From Ruminococcus sp. (lineage in GTDB: Bacteria > Bacillota > Clostridia > Oscillospirales > Ruminococcaceae), in NCBI GenBank assembly GCA_016288815.1, contig JAEELF010000060.1:1-36726 (forward strand): 36,726 nt of DNA, in the 5' to 3' direction. The notes beneath the pieces were generated by a model, which worked only from the letters and a program-made list of their open reading frames with translations, made no database searches and was not told the DNA's origin. Below, piece by piece: positions 8,463-16,138 of the stretch; within the stretch, counting starts at the first letter, position 1, and the number at the start of each line of letters is the position of its first letter. The position numbers were made by a program, and so were the translations under genes.

Positions 8463-9044
8463 ATGAAGATCAGCAATGCAGGCTACATCGCGAAGGCGAT
8501 AGCCCTCATAATGACAGGACTGATACTGGCGTTTTTCCCGAAGGTCCTGACGTGGATATTCGTTGCGCTGGGCATGATAATAATAGTATCGTGCTCACTT
8601 ATGATAGTCCCGGCGCTGTTCTCCGGAGACGGAGGGAGCTTCCTTTCGGGCGGCGTGACAGGGGTCATCATCGGCGTGATAGTGATACTCGCCCCTAAGA
8701 TCATAGCACTTGGACTCGCGATATTCGGCGGTTTAGGCTTCATCATCTGGGGCGCAGTGCAGATAGGAAAGGCGCTGAAGTCCGAGAAAGGCTCCGACAA
8801 GCGGCTATTTGGCATGATATTTGGAATAGCCATCACAGTTATCGGAGTGTTCATGATGTTCAATCCGTTCAGTGCGGCGACAGTCGCCAGAATAATAATC
8901 GGCGTCACACTGATACTGCTCGGCGCGTACAACATCTACATCGCCCGCGCCATAAACGAGCACAACAAAGGCGCCTCCGGGAATATAATCGACATCGACG
9001 GCTACACCGTTGACGACGACCCCGACCGAAAATACCTGCAATAA
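8463..9044 (+). CDS. DUF308 (HdeD-like) membrane protein
   Basis: A 193-residue protein with about six closely spaced hydrophobic segments in Gly/Ile-rich repeats, ending in a polar tail (DGYTVDDDPDRKYLQ). Such internally repeated small membrane proteins belong to the DUF308/HdeD family, whose best known member is an acid-resistance protein of E. coli; function here is not known. The start is fixed by an AGGAGG site overlapping the stop of the transglutaminase gene, so translation is coupled. It is the last gene of the MoxR operon and is followed immediately by an intrinsic terminator. Confidence 0.8.
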   Translation: MKISNAGYIAKAIALIMTGLILAFFPKVLTWIFVALGMIIIVSCSLMIVPALFSGDGGSFLSGGVTGVIIGVIVILAPKIIALGLAIFGGLGFIIWGAVQIGKALKSEKGSDKRLFGMIFGIAITVIGVFMMFNPFSAATVARIIIGVTLILLGAYNIYIARAINEHNKGASGNIIDIDGYTVDDDPDRKYLQ

Positions 9045-9051
9045 GCGAAAA

Positions 9052-9086
9052 AAGAGCTTCTGAGCGAACTCAGAAGCTCTTATTAT
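9052..9086. terminator. Bidirectional intrinsic terminator
   Basis: A 13-bp perfect stem, AAGAGCTTCTGAG (9052-9064) and CTCAGAAGCTCTT (9069-9081), with a CGAA tetraloop. T-rich tracts lie on both sides: ATTATTT on the plus strand and CTCTTTTTT on the minus strand. It separates the convergent MoxR and prfA operons. Confidence 0.92.
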
Positions 9087-10490
9087 TTAATCTTCAATGA
9101 AGACCTTGAATGCTCTGTAAGCCATGTAGGTATCGAGCTTGGAAACGATCTCGAAGGGCGCGTGCATGGAGAGCACCGGAACGCCGAGATCGATAGTGTC
9201 AACGTCGAGATTGGCGATGTATGCAGCGACCGTACCGCCGCCGCCTGCGTCCACCTTACCGAGCTCGCCTGTCTGCCATACTACGTCATTCTTGTCGAGG
9301 AGACGCCTTACCCTGCCAGCGTACTCAGCAGAAGCATCGGACGTGCCCGACTTTCCGCGTGCGCCCGTGTACTTGGTGATGACCACGCCCCTGTTGATGT
9401 AAGCGCAGTTGTTCTTCTCGTTCACATCAGCGAAGGTCGGGTCGAAAGCAGCGTTGACATCAGCAGAGAGACACTGCGAAGCGGAGAGCACAGCCCTGCC
9501 GTTTGAGCCGAGATCCTCAGCGATATCGTAGATGAAGTACTCGAGGTAAGACGAGCAGAGACCCGTATTACCGTCGCTGCCGATCTCCTCCTTGTCAGTG
9601 AGGACAGTGACTACAGTATGCTCAGGAGCCTCGCACTCCATAGTAGCCGCAAGAGCGGTATAAGCGCACACTCTGTCGTCGTGGCCGTAGGAGCCGATCA
9701 TGCTCCTGTCGAAGCCGATGTCCTTAGCCTTGAACGCTGGAACTACCTCGAGCTCCGCGGAAATGAAATCAGACTCCGTAACGCCGTACTTCTCATAGAG
9801 GAGGTTCAGTATCGCGAGCTTCACAGCCTCGCTGGACTCATCGTCCTTGAACGGACGCGAACCTATGAGGACGTTGAGCTGTTCACCAGTGATACCGGTC
9901 GCGAGCGGCTTTTTCATCTGCTCAGCCGCAAGGTGCGGAAGAAGATCAGTCACGCAGAATACAGGGTCGGACTCTTCCTCGCCTATCCTTACAGTGACAG
10001 TCGTACCGTCAGCCTTGATAATAACGCCGTGGAGCGAAAGCGGGATAGCGGTCCACTGATACTTCTTTATACCGCCGTAGTAGTGGGTCTTGAAGTAAGC
10101 CATCTCCGTGTCCTCGTAGACCGGATTCTGCTTGAGGTCGAGCCTCGGGGAGTCGATATGCGCCGCACAGAGCCTTACGCCTTCAGAGATAGGAGCTTTT
10201 CCTATCACGGAGAGAATGACAGCCTTGCCGCGGTTGTTGCGATATATCTTGTCACCGGCGCTGAGCTTCATACCGGACTTGTACTCCTTGTAGCCGTTCT
10301 TCTTGGCGAGCTCTATTATGACTGCATTTGCTTCACGCTCAGTCTTGGCAGCGTCCATGAACTTTTTGTATTCCTCGCAGAAAGCATCACACTTCGCGAG
10401 CTCCTCTCCGGATATACGGCGGATGCCGTTTTTCCTCTGAAGCAAGAGTTTTTCCTTTAATTCCTTGATCTCGTCTTTTTTATCCGACAT
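9087..10490 (-). CDS. apeB: M18 family aminopeptidase (aspartyl aminopeptidase type)
   Basis: Cytosolic metallo-aminopeptidase that removes N-terminal, often acidic, residues from peptides. The 467-residue length fits the bacterial M18 group. Metal-ligand and catalytic motifs of the MH clan are visible: AAHIDSPRLDLK with His111 and Asp113, GSYGHDDRV around Asp271, and TDKEEIGSDGNTG with the adjacent Glu301-Glu302 pair. The ATG is supported by AAAGGAG and overlaps the end of coaE by 11 bases, so it is the last gene of the DUF951-prfA-tsaC-coaE operon and stops just before the shared terminator. The gene symbol follows common annotation of this clade and is less certain than the family. Confidence 0.92.
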   Translation of the reverse strand: MSDKKDEIKELKEKLLLQRKNGIRRISGEELAKCDAFCEEYKKFMDAAKTEREANAVIIELAKKNGYKEYKSGMKLSAGDKIYRNNRGKAVILSVIGKAPISEGVRLCAAHIDSPRLDLKQNPVYEDTEMAYFKTHYYGGIKKYQWTAIPLSLHGVIIKADGTTVTVRIGEEESDPVFCVTDLLPHLAAEQMKKPLATGITGEQLNVLIGSRPFKDDESSEAVKLAILNLLYEKYGVTESDFISAELEVVPAFKAKDIGFDRSMIGSYGHDDRVCAYTALAATMECEAPEHTVVTVLTDKEEIGSDGNTGLCSSYLEYFIYDIAEDLGSNGRAVLSASQCLSADVNAAFDPTFADVNEKNNCAYINRGVVITKYTGARGKSGTSDASAEYAGRVRRLLDKNDVVWQTGELGKVDAGGGGTVAAYIANLDVDTIDLGVPVLSMHAPFEIVSKLDTYMAYRAFKVFIED

Positions 10491-11160
10491 TTGTATTGCT
10501 CCTTTCTTCGCATCGCTTGTACCCTACCGGACTGAAATTGTTGCGGTAGTAGTCCTTTATCTTGTCGGACACCTCCTTGGATATCTCATTGACCGTATCC
10601 ATCGAGGTGTTGTTTTTGATTATGTAATCGGAGTGCTTGCGGAAGAATTCCTCATCGAGCTGGGAATTCATACGCTTCTGAGCCTGATCGGGCGTGAGCT
10701 GATCCCGCGCGACTATCCGTTCCTTGCGTATCTCGGGGTCTGCGAGGACAGAAATTATTATCTCGCAGAAGTCATCGGCACGGCTCTCGAATAGCGTCGG
10801 AGCGTCGAGCAGAATGAGCTTCTCCCCTTTTACAGAATGCGCCTTTATCTGCCTGAGGATCTCCCCGGTGATATAAGGATACATAATAGAATTGAGCATT
10901 TCGAGCTTGGAGCGCTCGGAGAAAACTATCCCCGCAAGGGCGCGTCTGTTGAGAGTTTCGTCCTCGTTGAGCACCTCATGACCGAAAAGGTCCTCTATCT
11001 CACCGAGACAGTTGGTCCCCTTCTCGACGAGTTTGCGCGCAACGTTGTCCGCATTTATGACAGCAAACCCGTTCTCTGCGAAAACGCGTGAGACCGTGCT
11101 TTTGCCGGCGCCGGTCTGACCCGTCAGACCTACGACCATAACTCCGTCAAGACTGTTCAT
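10480..11160 (-). CDS. coaE: Dephospho-CoA kinase
   Basis: Last step of coenzyme A synthesis: phosphorylation of the 3'-hydroxyl of dephospho-CoA by ATP. The 226-residue product has the P-loop GLTGQTGAGKST (11-22), the following NADNVARKL segment, and the ILLDAPTLFESRADDF region that forms the substrate site in the family. It overlaps the tsaC stop by 4 bases (ATGA), and GAGGTG lies 8 bases before the ATG. The C-terminal 25 or so residues after KIKDYYRNN extend into the aminopeptidase start and look like a non-conserved tail. An internal Met8 would match shorter homologues, but the spacing of its nearest GGAG is too tight. Confidence 0.95.
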   Translation of the reverse strand: MNSLDGVMVVGLTGQTGAGKSTVSRVFAENGFAVINADNVARKLVEKGTNCLGEIEDLFGHEVLNEDETLNRRALAGIVFSERSKLEMLNSIMYPYITGEILRQIKAHSVKGEKLILLDAPTLFESRADDFCEIIISVLADPEIRKERIVARDQLTPDQAQKRMNSQLDEEFFRKHSDYIIKNNTSMDTVNEISKEVSDKIKDYYRNNFSPVGYKRCEERSNTNVG

Positions 11161-12170
11161 ATCCTTATCACCTCGAATCCTGCCGCCCTGATGAGGCGGT
11201 TATATACTGCCAATCCTACGCCGTCTGCCTGCGGAGCGCGAACGTACACCCTTTCTGCGCCGATGTCGTCGAGCTCACGCAGGCGCTGAAAGAGCAGATG
11301 AGCCTGAGAGAGGCTGTCTCCGCCGTATGTCATATGTCTGTAAGGAAAAGCCTTCTCGTCGCCGTCAAATATGAGCGAAAAGACCTCGTCCCCGCCTTTT
11401 TTGCCGACGTAGTCGGTGAAATCCTCCAGCGAGGACTCGACCATGATAATATCAGCTTTCGGGGAGTAATGCTTGTACTTCATTCCCGGCGAAGCAACCG
11501 TCTGACCCTCCGCAAGTTCGTGGAGGATAGCTGGGTCGATGATGACGTTCCCGCAGTGCTTCAGCAGCATCTCTCTCGTTACGCAGCCGGGACGCAGTAT
11601 GCGTACAGTGTCCTCGTCCTCAATAGCGATAACAGTGGATTCCACGCCGTATTCGGACTGTCCCCCGTCAACTACAGCGGCTATCTTGCCGTCCATATCG
11701 GAGATGACGTGCTTTGCAGTCGTGGGACTGGGATAGCCCGACGCATTAGCCGACGGAGCAGCTATCGGGCAGCCTGAGAGCTCAATTATGCGGTGCATGA
11801 CCGGGTGTGAGGGCACACGGATACCGACGGTATCAAGACCGCCGGAGGTGACCATAGGTATCCTGTCGTTTTTGGGCAGCACGATAGTAAGCGGACCGGG
11901 ACAGAAATGTCCTGCGAGCCGGTACGCGAGCTTCGGGATATGTTTAGTATATTTCTCCGCATCGGAGAAATAAGCGAGATGAACTATCAGCGGATTGTCG
12001 GCAGGTCTGCCCTTTGCCGCAAAAACGCTCCTGACCGCTTCCTCATTGGAGGCGTCGGCTCCGAGACCGTACACAGTCTCCGTAGGTATGCCTACTATTT
12101 CGCCGTCCTGAATGAGCTTCGCGGCTATTTCGAGCTGTTCTTCACTATCGCTAAGCAATAAAGTTTCCAT
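11157..12170 (-). CDS. tsaC: L-threonylcarbamoyladenylate synthase (Sua5/YwlC type)
   Basis: Makes threonylcarbamoyl-AMP from threonine, bicarbonate and ATP, the first step of t6A37 modification of ANN-decoding tRNAs. The 337-residue length indicates the two-domain Sua5 form: a YrdC domain (about 1-205, with GIPTETVYGLGADA near 30-43, KGRPADNPLIVHL near 53-65, and PSANASGYPSPT near 139-150) plus a C-terminal Sua5 domain. It lies 5 bases after prfA, and its stop overlaps the coaE start as ATGA. Pairing of tRNA modification and release-factor genes is common in Firmicutes. Confidence 0.95.
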   Translation of the reverse strand: METLLLSDSEEQLEIAAKLIQDGEIVGIPTETVYGLGADASNEEAVRSVFAAKGRPADNPLIVHLAYFSDAEKYTKHIPKLAYRLAGHFCPGPLTIVLPKNDRIPMVTSGGLDTVGIRVPSHPVMHRIIELSGCPIAAPSANASGYPSPTTAKHVISDMDGKIAAVVDGGQSEYGVESTVIAIEDEDTVRILRPGCVTREMLLKHCGNVIIDPAILHELAEGQTVASPGMKYKHYSPKADIIMVESSLEDFTDYVGKKGGDEVFSLIFDGDEKAFPYRHMTYGGDSLSQAHLLFQRLRELDDIGAERVYVRAPQADGVGLAVYNRLIRAAGFEVIRI

Positions 12171-12175
12171 ACAGA

Positions 12176-13249
12176 TTACGCTTCCTGATCTGCCAGTCTT
12201 GCAGCCTGATCAGCGGTCGCAAGAGCGTCAAATACTTCGTCCAGATTTCCGTTGAGGATATCCTCGAGCCGGTAGATAGTGAGCCCTATCCTGTGGTCGG
12301 TGAGACGTCCCTGCGGATAATTGTAGGTCCTGATACGCTCGGAGCGGTCGCCAGTGCCGACCTGATTCTTTCTCTCCGACGCGATCTTAGCGTTCTGTTC
12401 CTCCTGCATTGCTTCATAGACCCTCGACCGGAGGATCTTCATTGCCTTATCCTTGTTCTTATGCTGACTTCTTTCGTCCTGACACTCCACGACCACATTT
12501 GTCGGGAGGTAGGTTATACGCACGGCAGACTCTGTTTTATTTATATGCTGACCGCCGGCGCCGCTTGCGCGGAAATAATCTATTTTCAGATCCGTGGGGT
12601 TTATCTCGAGCTCGACGTCGTCGGCTTCGACAAGAACAGCCACGGTAACTGTCGATGTGTGGATACGTCCCTGCGACTCAGTCTCGGGAACTCTCTGTAC
12701 GCGGTGAACTCCGCTCTCGAATTTAAGGCGTGAATAAGCACCGTCACCCTCAATGGAGAAGCTGATCTCCTTGAAGCCGCCGAGCTCTGTAGGATTGGCG
12801 CTGAGCACCTCCTGCTTCCAGCCGCGTGCTTCTGCGTACATGGTGTACATACGGTAGAGGGAATTTGCGAAGAGCGAAGCCTCCTCGCCGCCTGCGCCGC
12901 CGCGTATCTCGATGATGACGTTCTTGTCGTCGTTCGGGTCCTTTGGCAGGAGGAGCACCTTGAGCTCCTGAGTGCAGGTATCCATAGCCTCGCGAGACTC
13001 CTCGAGCTCAGCCTGAGCCATTTCCTTGAAGTCCTTGTCGAGACCGCCGCCGTCGAGCAGTTCCTTCGCCTCATTGAAGGAAGCCTCGGCTTTTTTGTAT
13101 TCCCTGAATTTTTCGATGATAGGCGTCATGCTCTTGAAATCGCGCATGAGTTGTGTATACAGCTTATTATCGCTGACAATGTCCGGGTCGGAGAGCCGTG
13201 AGCTTATCTCCTCGTACTTCTCCTCCATTACAGATAGTTTTTCAAACAA
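12176..13249 (-). CDS. prfA: Peptide chain release factor 1
   Basis: Recognises UAA and UAG stop codons and triggers peptide release on the ribosome. The 357-residue product has the universal GGQ motif at 232-234 in [14 protein letters not shown], the [11 protein letters not shown] block (118-128), and the RF1-type stop-codon recognition tripeptide PxT (PET, 188-190) in [17 protein letters not shown]2 would show SPF instead, so the identification as RF1 is firm. It lies 44 bases downstream of the DUF951 gene and is second in the operon. Confidence 0.98.
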   Translation of the reverse strand: MFEKLSVMEEKYEEISSRLSDPDIVSDNKLYTQLMRDFKSMTPIIEKFREYKKAEASFNEAKELLDGGGLDKDFKEMAQAELEESREAMDTCTQELKVLLLPKDPNDDKNVIIEIRGGAGGEEASLFANSLYRMYTMYAEARGWKQEVLSANPTELGGFKEISFSIEGDGAYSRLKFESGVHRVQRVPETESQGRIHTSTVTVAVLVEADDVELEINPTDLKIDYFRASGAGGQHINKTESAVRITYLPTNVVVECQDERSQHKNKDKAMKILRSRVYEAMQEEQNAKIASERKNQVGTGDRSERIRTYNYPQGRLTDHRIGLTIYRLEDILNGNLDEVFDALATADQAARLADQEA

Positions 13250-13293
13250 GTGGGAAACTCCTTTACATTATAATACGAAAATGCTCGGGAGCG

Positions 13294-13482
13294 CTAACCC
13301 TCATCAGCGTGCTTTATAGCTTTGATACTCTTTTCGATCTTGCTTCTGGGGACCATGAATTCTCTTGAACACTTGACGCATCTGAGCCGGAAATCCATAC
13401 CTGCGCGGATAACGAACATCTCATTGCAGCCGCAGGGATGGTTCTTTTTCATTGTCAGAATATCCTCGGGTCTGATGTCCAA
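13294..13482 (-). CDS. DUF951 family small protein
   Basis: A 62-residue protein with the DUF951 pattern: DIRPEDILTMKKNHPCG, then CNEMFVIRAGMDFRLRC, CVKCSREFMVPR and a basic Lys-rich end. The HPCGC and CVKC pairs suggest a small zinc-binding or OB-like fold; the function of the family is not established. I chose the TTG at 13482-13480 as start because GGGAGG lies at 13496-13491, 8 bases upstream. The more upstream ATG at 13527 overlaps the predicted -10 box and would lie before the transcript start. The resulting N terminus matches the usual family start. It is the first gene of the prfA operon. Confidence 0.85.
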   Translation of the reverse strand: MDIRPEDILTMKKNHPCGCNEMFVIRAGMDFRLRCVKCSREFMVPRSKIEKSIKAIKHADEG

Positions 13483-13490
13483 AACTATCC

Positions 13491-13496
13491 CCTCCC
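13491..13496 (-). promoter_or_regulatory. Ribosome binding site deciding the DUF951 TTG start
   Basis: Minus-strand GGGAGG, 8 bases before a TTG codon. No comparable site precedes the in-frame ATG 45 bases further upstream. Confidence 0.75.
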
Positions 13497-13525
13497 TTAC
13501 AAAAACCGAAAATCGTGCAAATAAC

Positions 13526-13554
13526 ATTATACCCCAAAATCAGTCTCAAATCAA
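13526..13554 (-). promoter_or_regulatory. Predicted sigma-A promoter of the DUF951-prfA operon
   Basis: Minus-strand TTGATT (13554-13549), a 17-base spacer and a perfect TATAAT (13531-13526). Predicted transcript start near 13519, about 37 bases before the TTG start codon of the DUF951 gene. Confidence 0.75.
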
Positions 13555-13650
13555 TATATAGAGCGTATATTTTTTTGTTTTTGTGGAAAAATTATAAAAA
13601 CTGATATCAAAACATATTGAACCCATACAAAATTTGAAAGGAACAGAATA

Positions 13651-13995
13651 ATGATAACCAAAATTTCAGCAGAATTTGATTGCCCAGAGATAGCCGAGCT
13701 TGCCCTTCGCCGTATCAGGGAGAGCGTACAGAGCGTATATTCGACAAATATGATGTATAACAAGACCTCCGACAAAGCCCGGAAGCTTCGCGGCGGGAGT
13801 ATATACACAGTCATACCAACAGCCGTCACCACGCACAATTACCTCACAGCAGTGCTCGAATCTCCCGCCTGCGAGGACGTTATCCCCGAGCCTGCACGCA
13901 GCCGCAAGACTACAGCGTGTATCGTCTGCGACGACAGCAGCCTTGAAAACGTCAGTGCACTGCTCAACGCAATGGGCGGGCTCAATATCAGATGA
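13651..13995 (+). CDS. Unrecognised small protein, 114 residues
   Basis: I do not recognise a family. The protein is soluble, with no signal peptide or membrane segment. Its ends look like two strand-helix-strand units: ITKISAEFDCPEIAELALRR at the N terminus and TTACIVCDDSSLENVSALLN at the C terminus, separated by a basic, Ser/Thr-rich middle. This could be a ferredoxin-like or ACT-like fold, but that is inference from pattern only. A good GAAAGGAA ribosome binding site precedes the ATG. It is divergent from the prfA operon and lies 76 bases upstream of the S1-domain gene, probably in the same transcript. No promoter as convincing as its neighbours' is visible; TTGTGG (13581-13586) with TATCAA (13605-13610) is a weak candidate. 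Confidence 0.7.
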   Translation: MITKISAEFDCPEIAELALRRIRESVQSVYSTNMMYNKTSDKARKLRGGSIYTVIPTAVTTHNYLTAVLESPACEDVIPEPARSRKTTACIVCDDSSLENVSALLNAMGGLNIR

Positions 13996-14071
13996 GTCAT
14001 AACCTCCGCCGCAGCCGCATAGAATTTATCATCAGACCGGAGACGGCGTATCAAATGACGGAGGTAAAAAT

Positions 14072-14992
14072 ATGGACTACAGACCTGAGGGCTGCCTTTT
14101 CTCAGAGCCCGAAAATCAGCGGTATATCTCATCTGCCGAGGGACTTGCGGAGGCTATGGAGCAGGGCATTATACTCGAAGCGCGAGCAGCGGTATGCAGC
14201 AGTTCCCACGACCTTATAGTAGATCTGCCGTGCGGAGAAGGAGTTATCCCCCGCGAGGAGGGCGCGATAGGCATTTCAGACGGAACGACCCGTGACATCG
14301 CACTGATCTCACGGGTCAACAAATATGTTTGTTTCAAGGTGGAAAAACTCGTCACCGACGAGCACGGACACCTTACCGCGCACCTCTCCCGACGTGCCGC
14401 ACAAGAGGACTGCATGAGGGACTACATCACCCGACTAACAGTCGGAGACATCATTGAAGCCCGAGTGACGCACCTTGAGCAGTTCGGCTGCTTCGTGGAC
14501 ATCGGCTGCGGCTTGCCGTCGCTCATACCGATCGACGCGATATCAGTGTCGCGCATCTCCCACCCCGCCGACCGCTTTACGGTAGGTCAGCTCATACGCG
14601 CAGTCGTGCGGTTAGTGGACTGCGGCAGGATATGCCTTTCCCATAAGGAGCTGCTCGGAACATGGCTCGATAACGCATCCCTGTACCACGCCGGCGAGAC
14701 AGTCTCGGGTATAGTGCGCTCCGTCGAGGATTACGGAATATTCGTAGAGCTTGCACCAAACCTTGCGGGACTTGCCGAGCCGAAGGAGGGCATGACCGCC
14801 GGTCAGAGCGTGAGCGTCTACATAAAAGCAGTTATCCCCGAAAAAATGAAGATAAAGCTGGTCATCGTCGATACCGGCGAGGAAAAGCCCACTCCTGCCA
14901 GATTCAGGTACTTCACCGAGAGCGGACACATCACCGAATGGGTCTACTCCACGGAGGGGAGCCCGAAGCTGATAATGAGCAGATTTGAATAA
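14072..14992 (+). CDS. S1 RNA-binding domain protein (RpsA-like)
   Basis: A 306-residue protein with S1 repeats. A degenerate N-terminal unit (about 30-105) is followed by a clear S1 unit, VGDIIEARVTHLEQFGCFVD (about 124-143), ending in ICLSHKELLG near 190, and another, GETVSGIVRSVEDYGIFVEL (about 209-228). It therefore resembles the short ribosomal-protein-S1 homologues of Firmicutes that bind mRNA, rather than full six-repeat S1. The start ATG has GGAGG 7 bases upstream. It follows the unknown 114-residue gene and ends at a bidirectional terminator shared with pfkA. Whether it associates with ribosomes is unknown. Confidence 0.85.
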   Translation: MDYRPEGCLFSEPENQRYISSAEGLAEAMEQGIILEARAAVCSSSHDLIVDLPCGEGVIPREEGAIGISDGTTRDIALISRVNKYVCFKVEKLVTDEHGHLTAHLSRRAAQEDCMRDYITRLTVGDIIEARVTHLEQFGCFVDIGCGLPSLIPIDAISVSRISHPADRFTVGQLIRAVVRLVDCGRICLSHKELLGTWLDNASLYHAGETVSGIVRSVEDYGIFVELAPNLAGLAEPKEGMTAGQSVSVYIKAVIPEKMKIKLVIVDTGEEKPTPARFRYFTESGHITEWVYSTEGSPKLIMSRFE

Positions 14993-14999
14993 AAGAAAA

Positions 15000-15031
15000 G
15001 CGCCTGTCCATGACGAACAGGCGCCGTTTTT
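15000..15031. terminator. Bidirectional intrinsic terminator
   Basis: An 8-bp stem, GCGCCTGT (15000-15007) and ACAGGCGC (15017-15024), then GTTTTTAC on the plus strand. On the minus strand the stem is followed by TTTTCTTTT. It ends both the S1-protein transcript and the pfkA transcript. Confidence 0.88.
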
Positions 15032-15033
15032 AC

Positions 15034-15996
15034 TCAGAATGCGATCTCTTCTGCGATGTGGTGGAGCTTCTCGTCATAAGGCTTAGTCATGGAGAGAGCC
15101 TCCTGGATATCGTAGTCAACGATCTGGCTGTTCTTGATACCGACAACGCGGTTGCCGATACCCTGCTCGAGGAGCTCTACAGCGTAGTAGCCCATTCTCG
15201 TAGCCTCAACGCGGTCTCTGAGCGTAGGCGAACCGCCGCGCTGAACATGACCGAGGATAGTAGCTCTGGACTCGATACCGGTCTTCTCCTGGAGGATATT
15301 AGCGATCTCCTGGGAGTGACCTATGCCCTCAGCAACGATAACGACGAAATTCTGCTTGCCCTTAGCCTTCTTAGCGAGCATCGTGTTCGCGATAGCATCG
15401 AGGTCGTAAGGAACTTCCTGTGTGATGATATCAGTAGCACCACAGGCAATAGCAGTATTCACAGCGATGTGACCTGCGCCGCGACCCATTACCTCAACAA
15501 CAGAGATACGGTCGTGTGACTGCGAGGTATCGCGGAGCTTGTCAACAAGCTCCATAGCGGTGTTCATAGCGGTATCGAAGCCGATAGTGTAGTCTGTGCA
15601 GGCGATATCGTTGTCGATAGTACCGGGAAGGCCGATACAGAGCACGCCCTGTGCTGAAAGATCAGCAGCACCTCTGAAGGAGCCGTCTCCGCCGATAACA
15701 ACGAGACCCTCGATACCGAGTTCGTCGCACTTAGCCTTAGCCTTAGCAACGCCCTCGGGAGTCCTGAATTCGGGACATCTTGCAGTATAAAGGATAGTAC
15801 CTCCGTTATGGATAATATCAGTAACGCTGAAAGCGTCCATTTTGAAAATATCTCCGGTGATGAGTCCGACATAACCCCTGCGAATACCGTAGACCTCCAT
15901 GCCCTTGCTGAGAGCAGTTCTCACAACAGCTCTTACAGCAGCATTCATTCCCGGTGCGTCGCCGCCGCTCGTTAATACACCGATTTTCTTGATCAT
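15034..15996 (-). CDS. pfkA: ATP-dependent 6-phosphofructokinase
   Basis: Phosphorylates fructose 6-phosphate to fructose 1,6-bisphosphate, the committed step of glycolysis. The 320-residue length is that of the homotetrameric bacterial enzyme. Seen motifs are TSGGDAPGMNAAVRA (9-23), GGDGSFRGA (102-110), PGTIDND with the catalytic Asp (124-130), and MGRGAGHIA. Gly after the GGD (Gly105) and Gly125 in PGTIDND mark the ATP-using rather than the pyrophosphate-using form. It has its own promoter and a leader of about 70 bases with a hairpin, although no terminator separates it from dnaE, so some read-through from the long upstream operon is possible. Confidence 0.98.
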   Translation of the reverse strand: MIKKIGVLTSGGDAPGMNAAVRAVVRTALSKGMEVYGIRRGYVGLITGDIFKMDAFSVTDIIHNGGTILYTARCPEFRTPEGVAKAKAKCDELGIEGLVVIGGDGSFRGAADLSAQGVLCIGLPGTIDNDIACTDYTIGFDTAMNTAMELVDKLRDTSQSHDRISVVEVMGRGAGHIAVNTAIACGATDIITQEVPYDLDAIANTMLAKKAKGKQNFVVIVAEGIGHSQEIANILQEKTGIESRATILGHVQRGGSPTLRDRVEATRMGYYAVELLEQGIGNRVVGIKNSQIVDYDIQEALSMTKPYDEKLHHIAEEIAF

Positions 15997-16030
15997 AATA
16001 ATTCTCCATTCTGCAAATGCATATAATGAA

Positions 16031-16054
16031 CTTCACGCGGGATCACCGCGGAAG
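16031..16054 (-). promoter_or_regulatory. Stem-loop in the pfkA leader
   Basis: Inverted repeat CTTC-CGCGG with CCGCG-GAAG (16031-16040 and 16046-16054), nine pairs with one bulged base and a 5-base loop. It begins about 13 bases after the predicted transcript start. No U-tract follows, so it is not a terminator; a role in mRNA stability or translation is inference. Confidence 0.45.
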
Positions 16055-16073
16055 CATAATTCCATACATATAT

Positions 16074-16102
16074 ATTCTACTAAATTTCAGCTGCTTTGTC
16101 AA
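16074..16102 (-). promoter_or_regulatory. Predicted sigma-A promoter of pfkA
   Basis: Minus-strand TTGACA (16102-16097), a 17-base spacer and TAGAAT (16079-16074), in the 142-base gap between dnaE and pfkA. Confidence 0.78.
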
Positions 16103-16138
16103 GGGGATTTACTGATTTTTTGAAAATTTTAGCATTAT

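Noticed and set aside
13992..14219. A 75-codon frame starting as ATGA on the stop of the 114-residue gene.
   Set aside because: It overlaps most of the N-terminal part of the S1-domain gene in another frame, has no ribosome binding site, and its product is Arg/Ser-rich noise.
16080..16138. Possible terminator after dnaE.
   Set aside because: Only A/T-rich unpaired sequence is seen before the pfkA promoter; no stem with a U-tract could be drawn.
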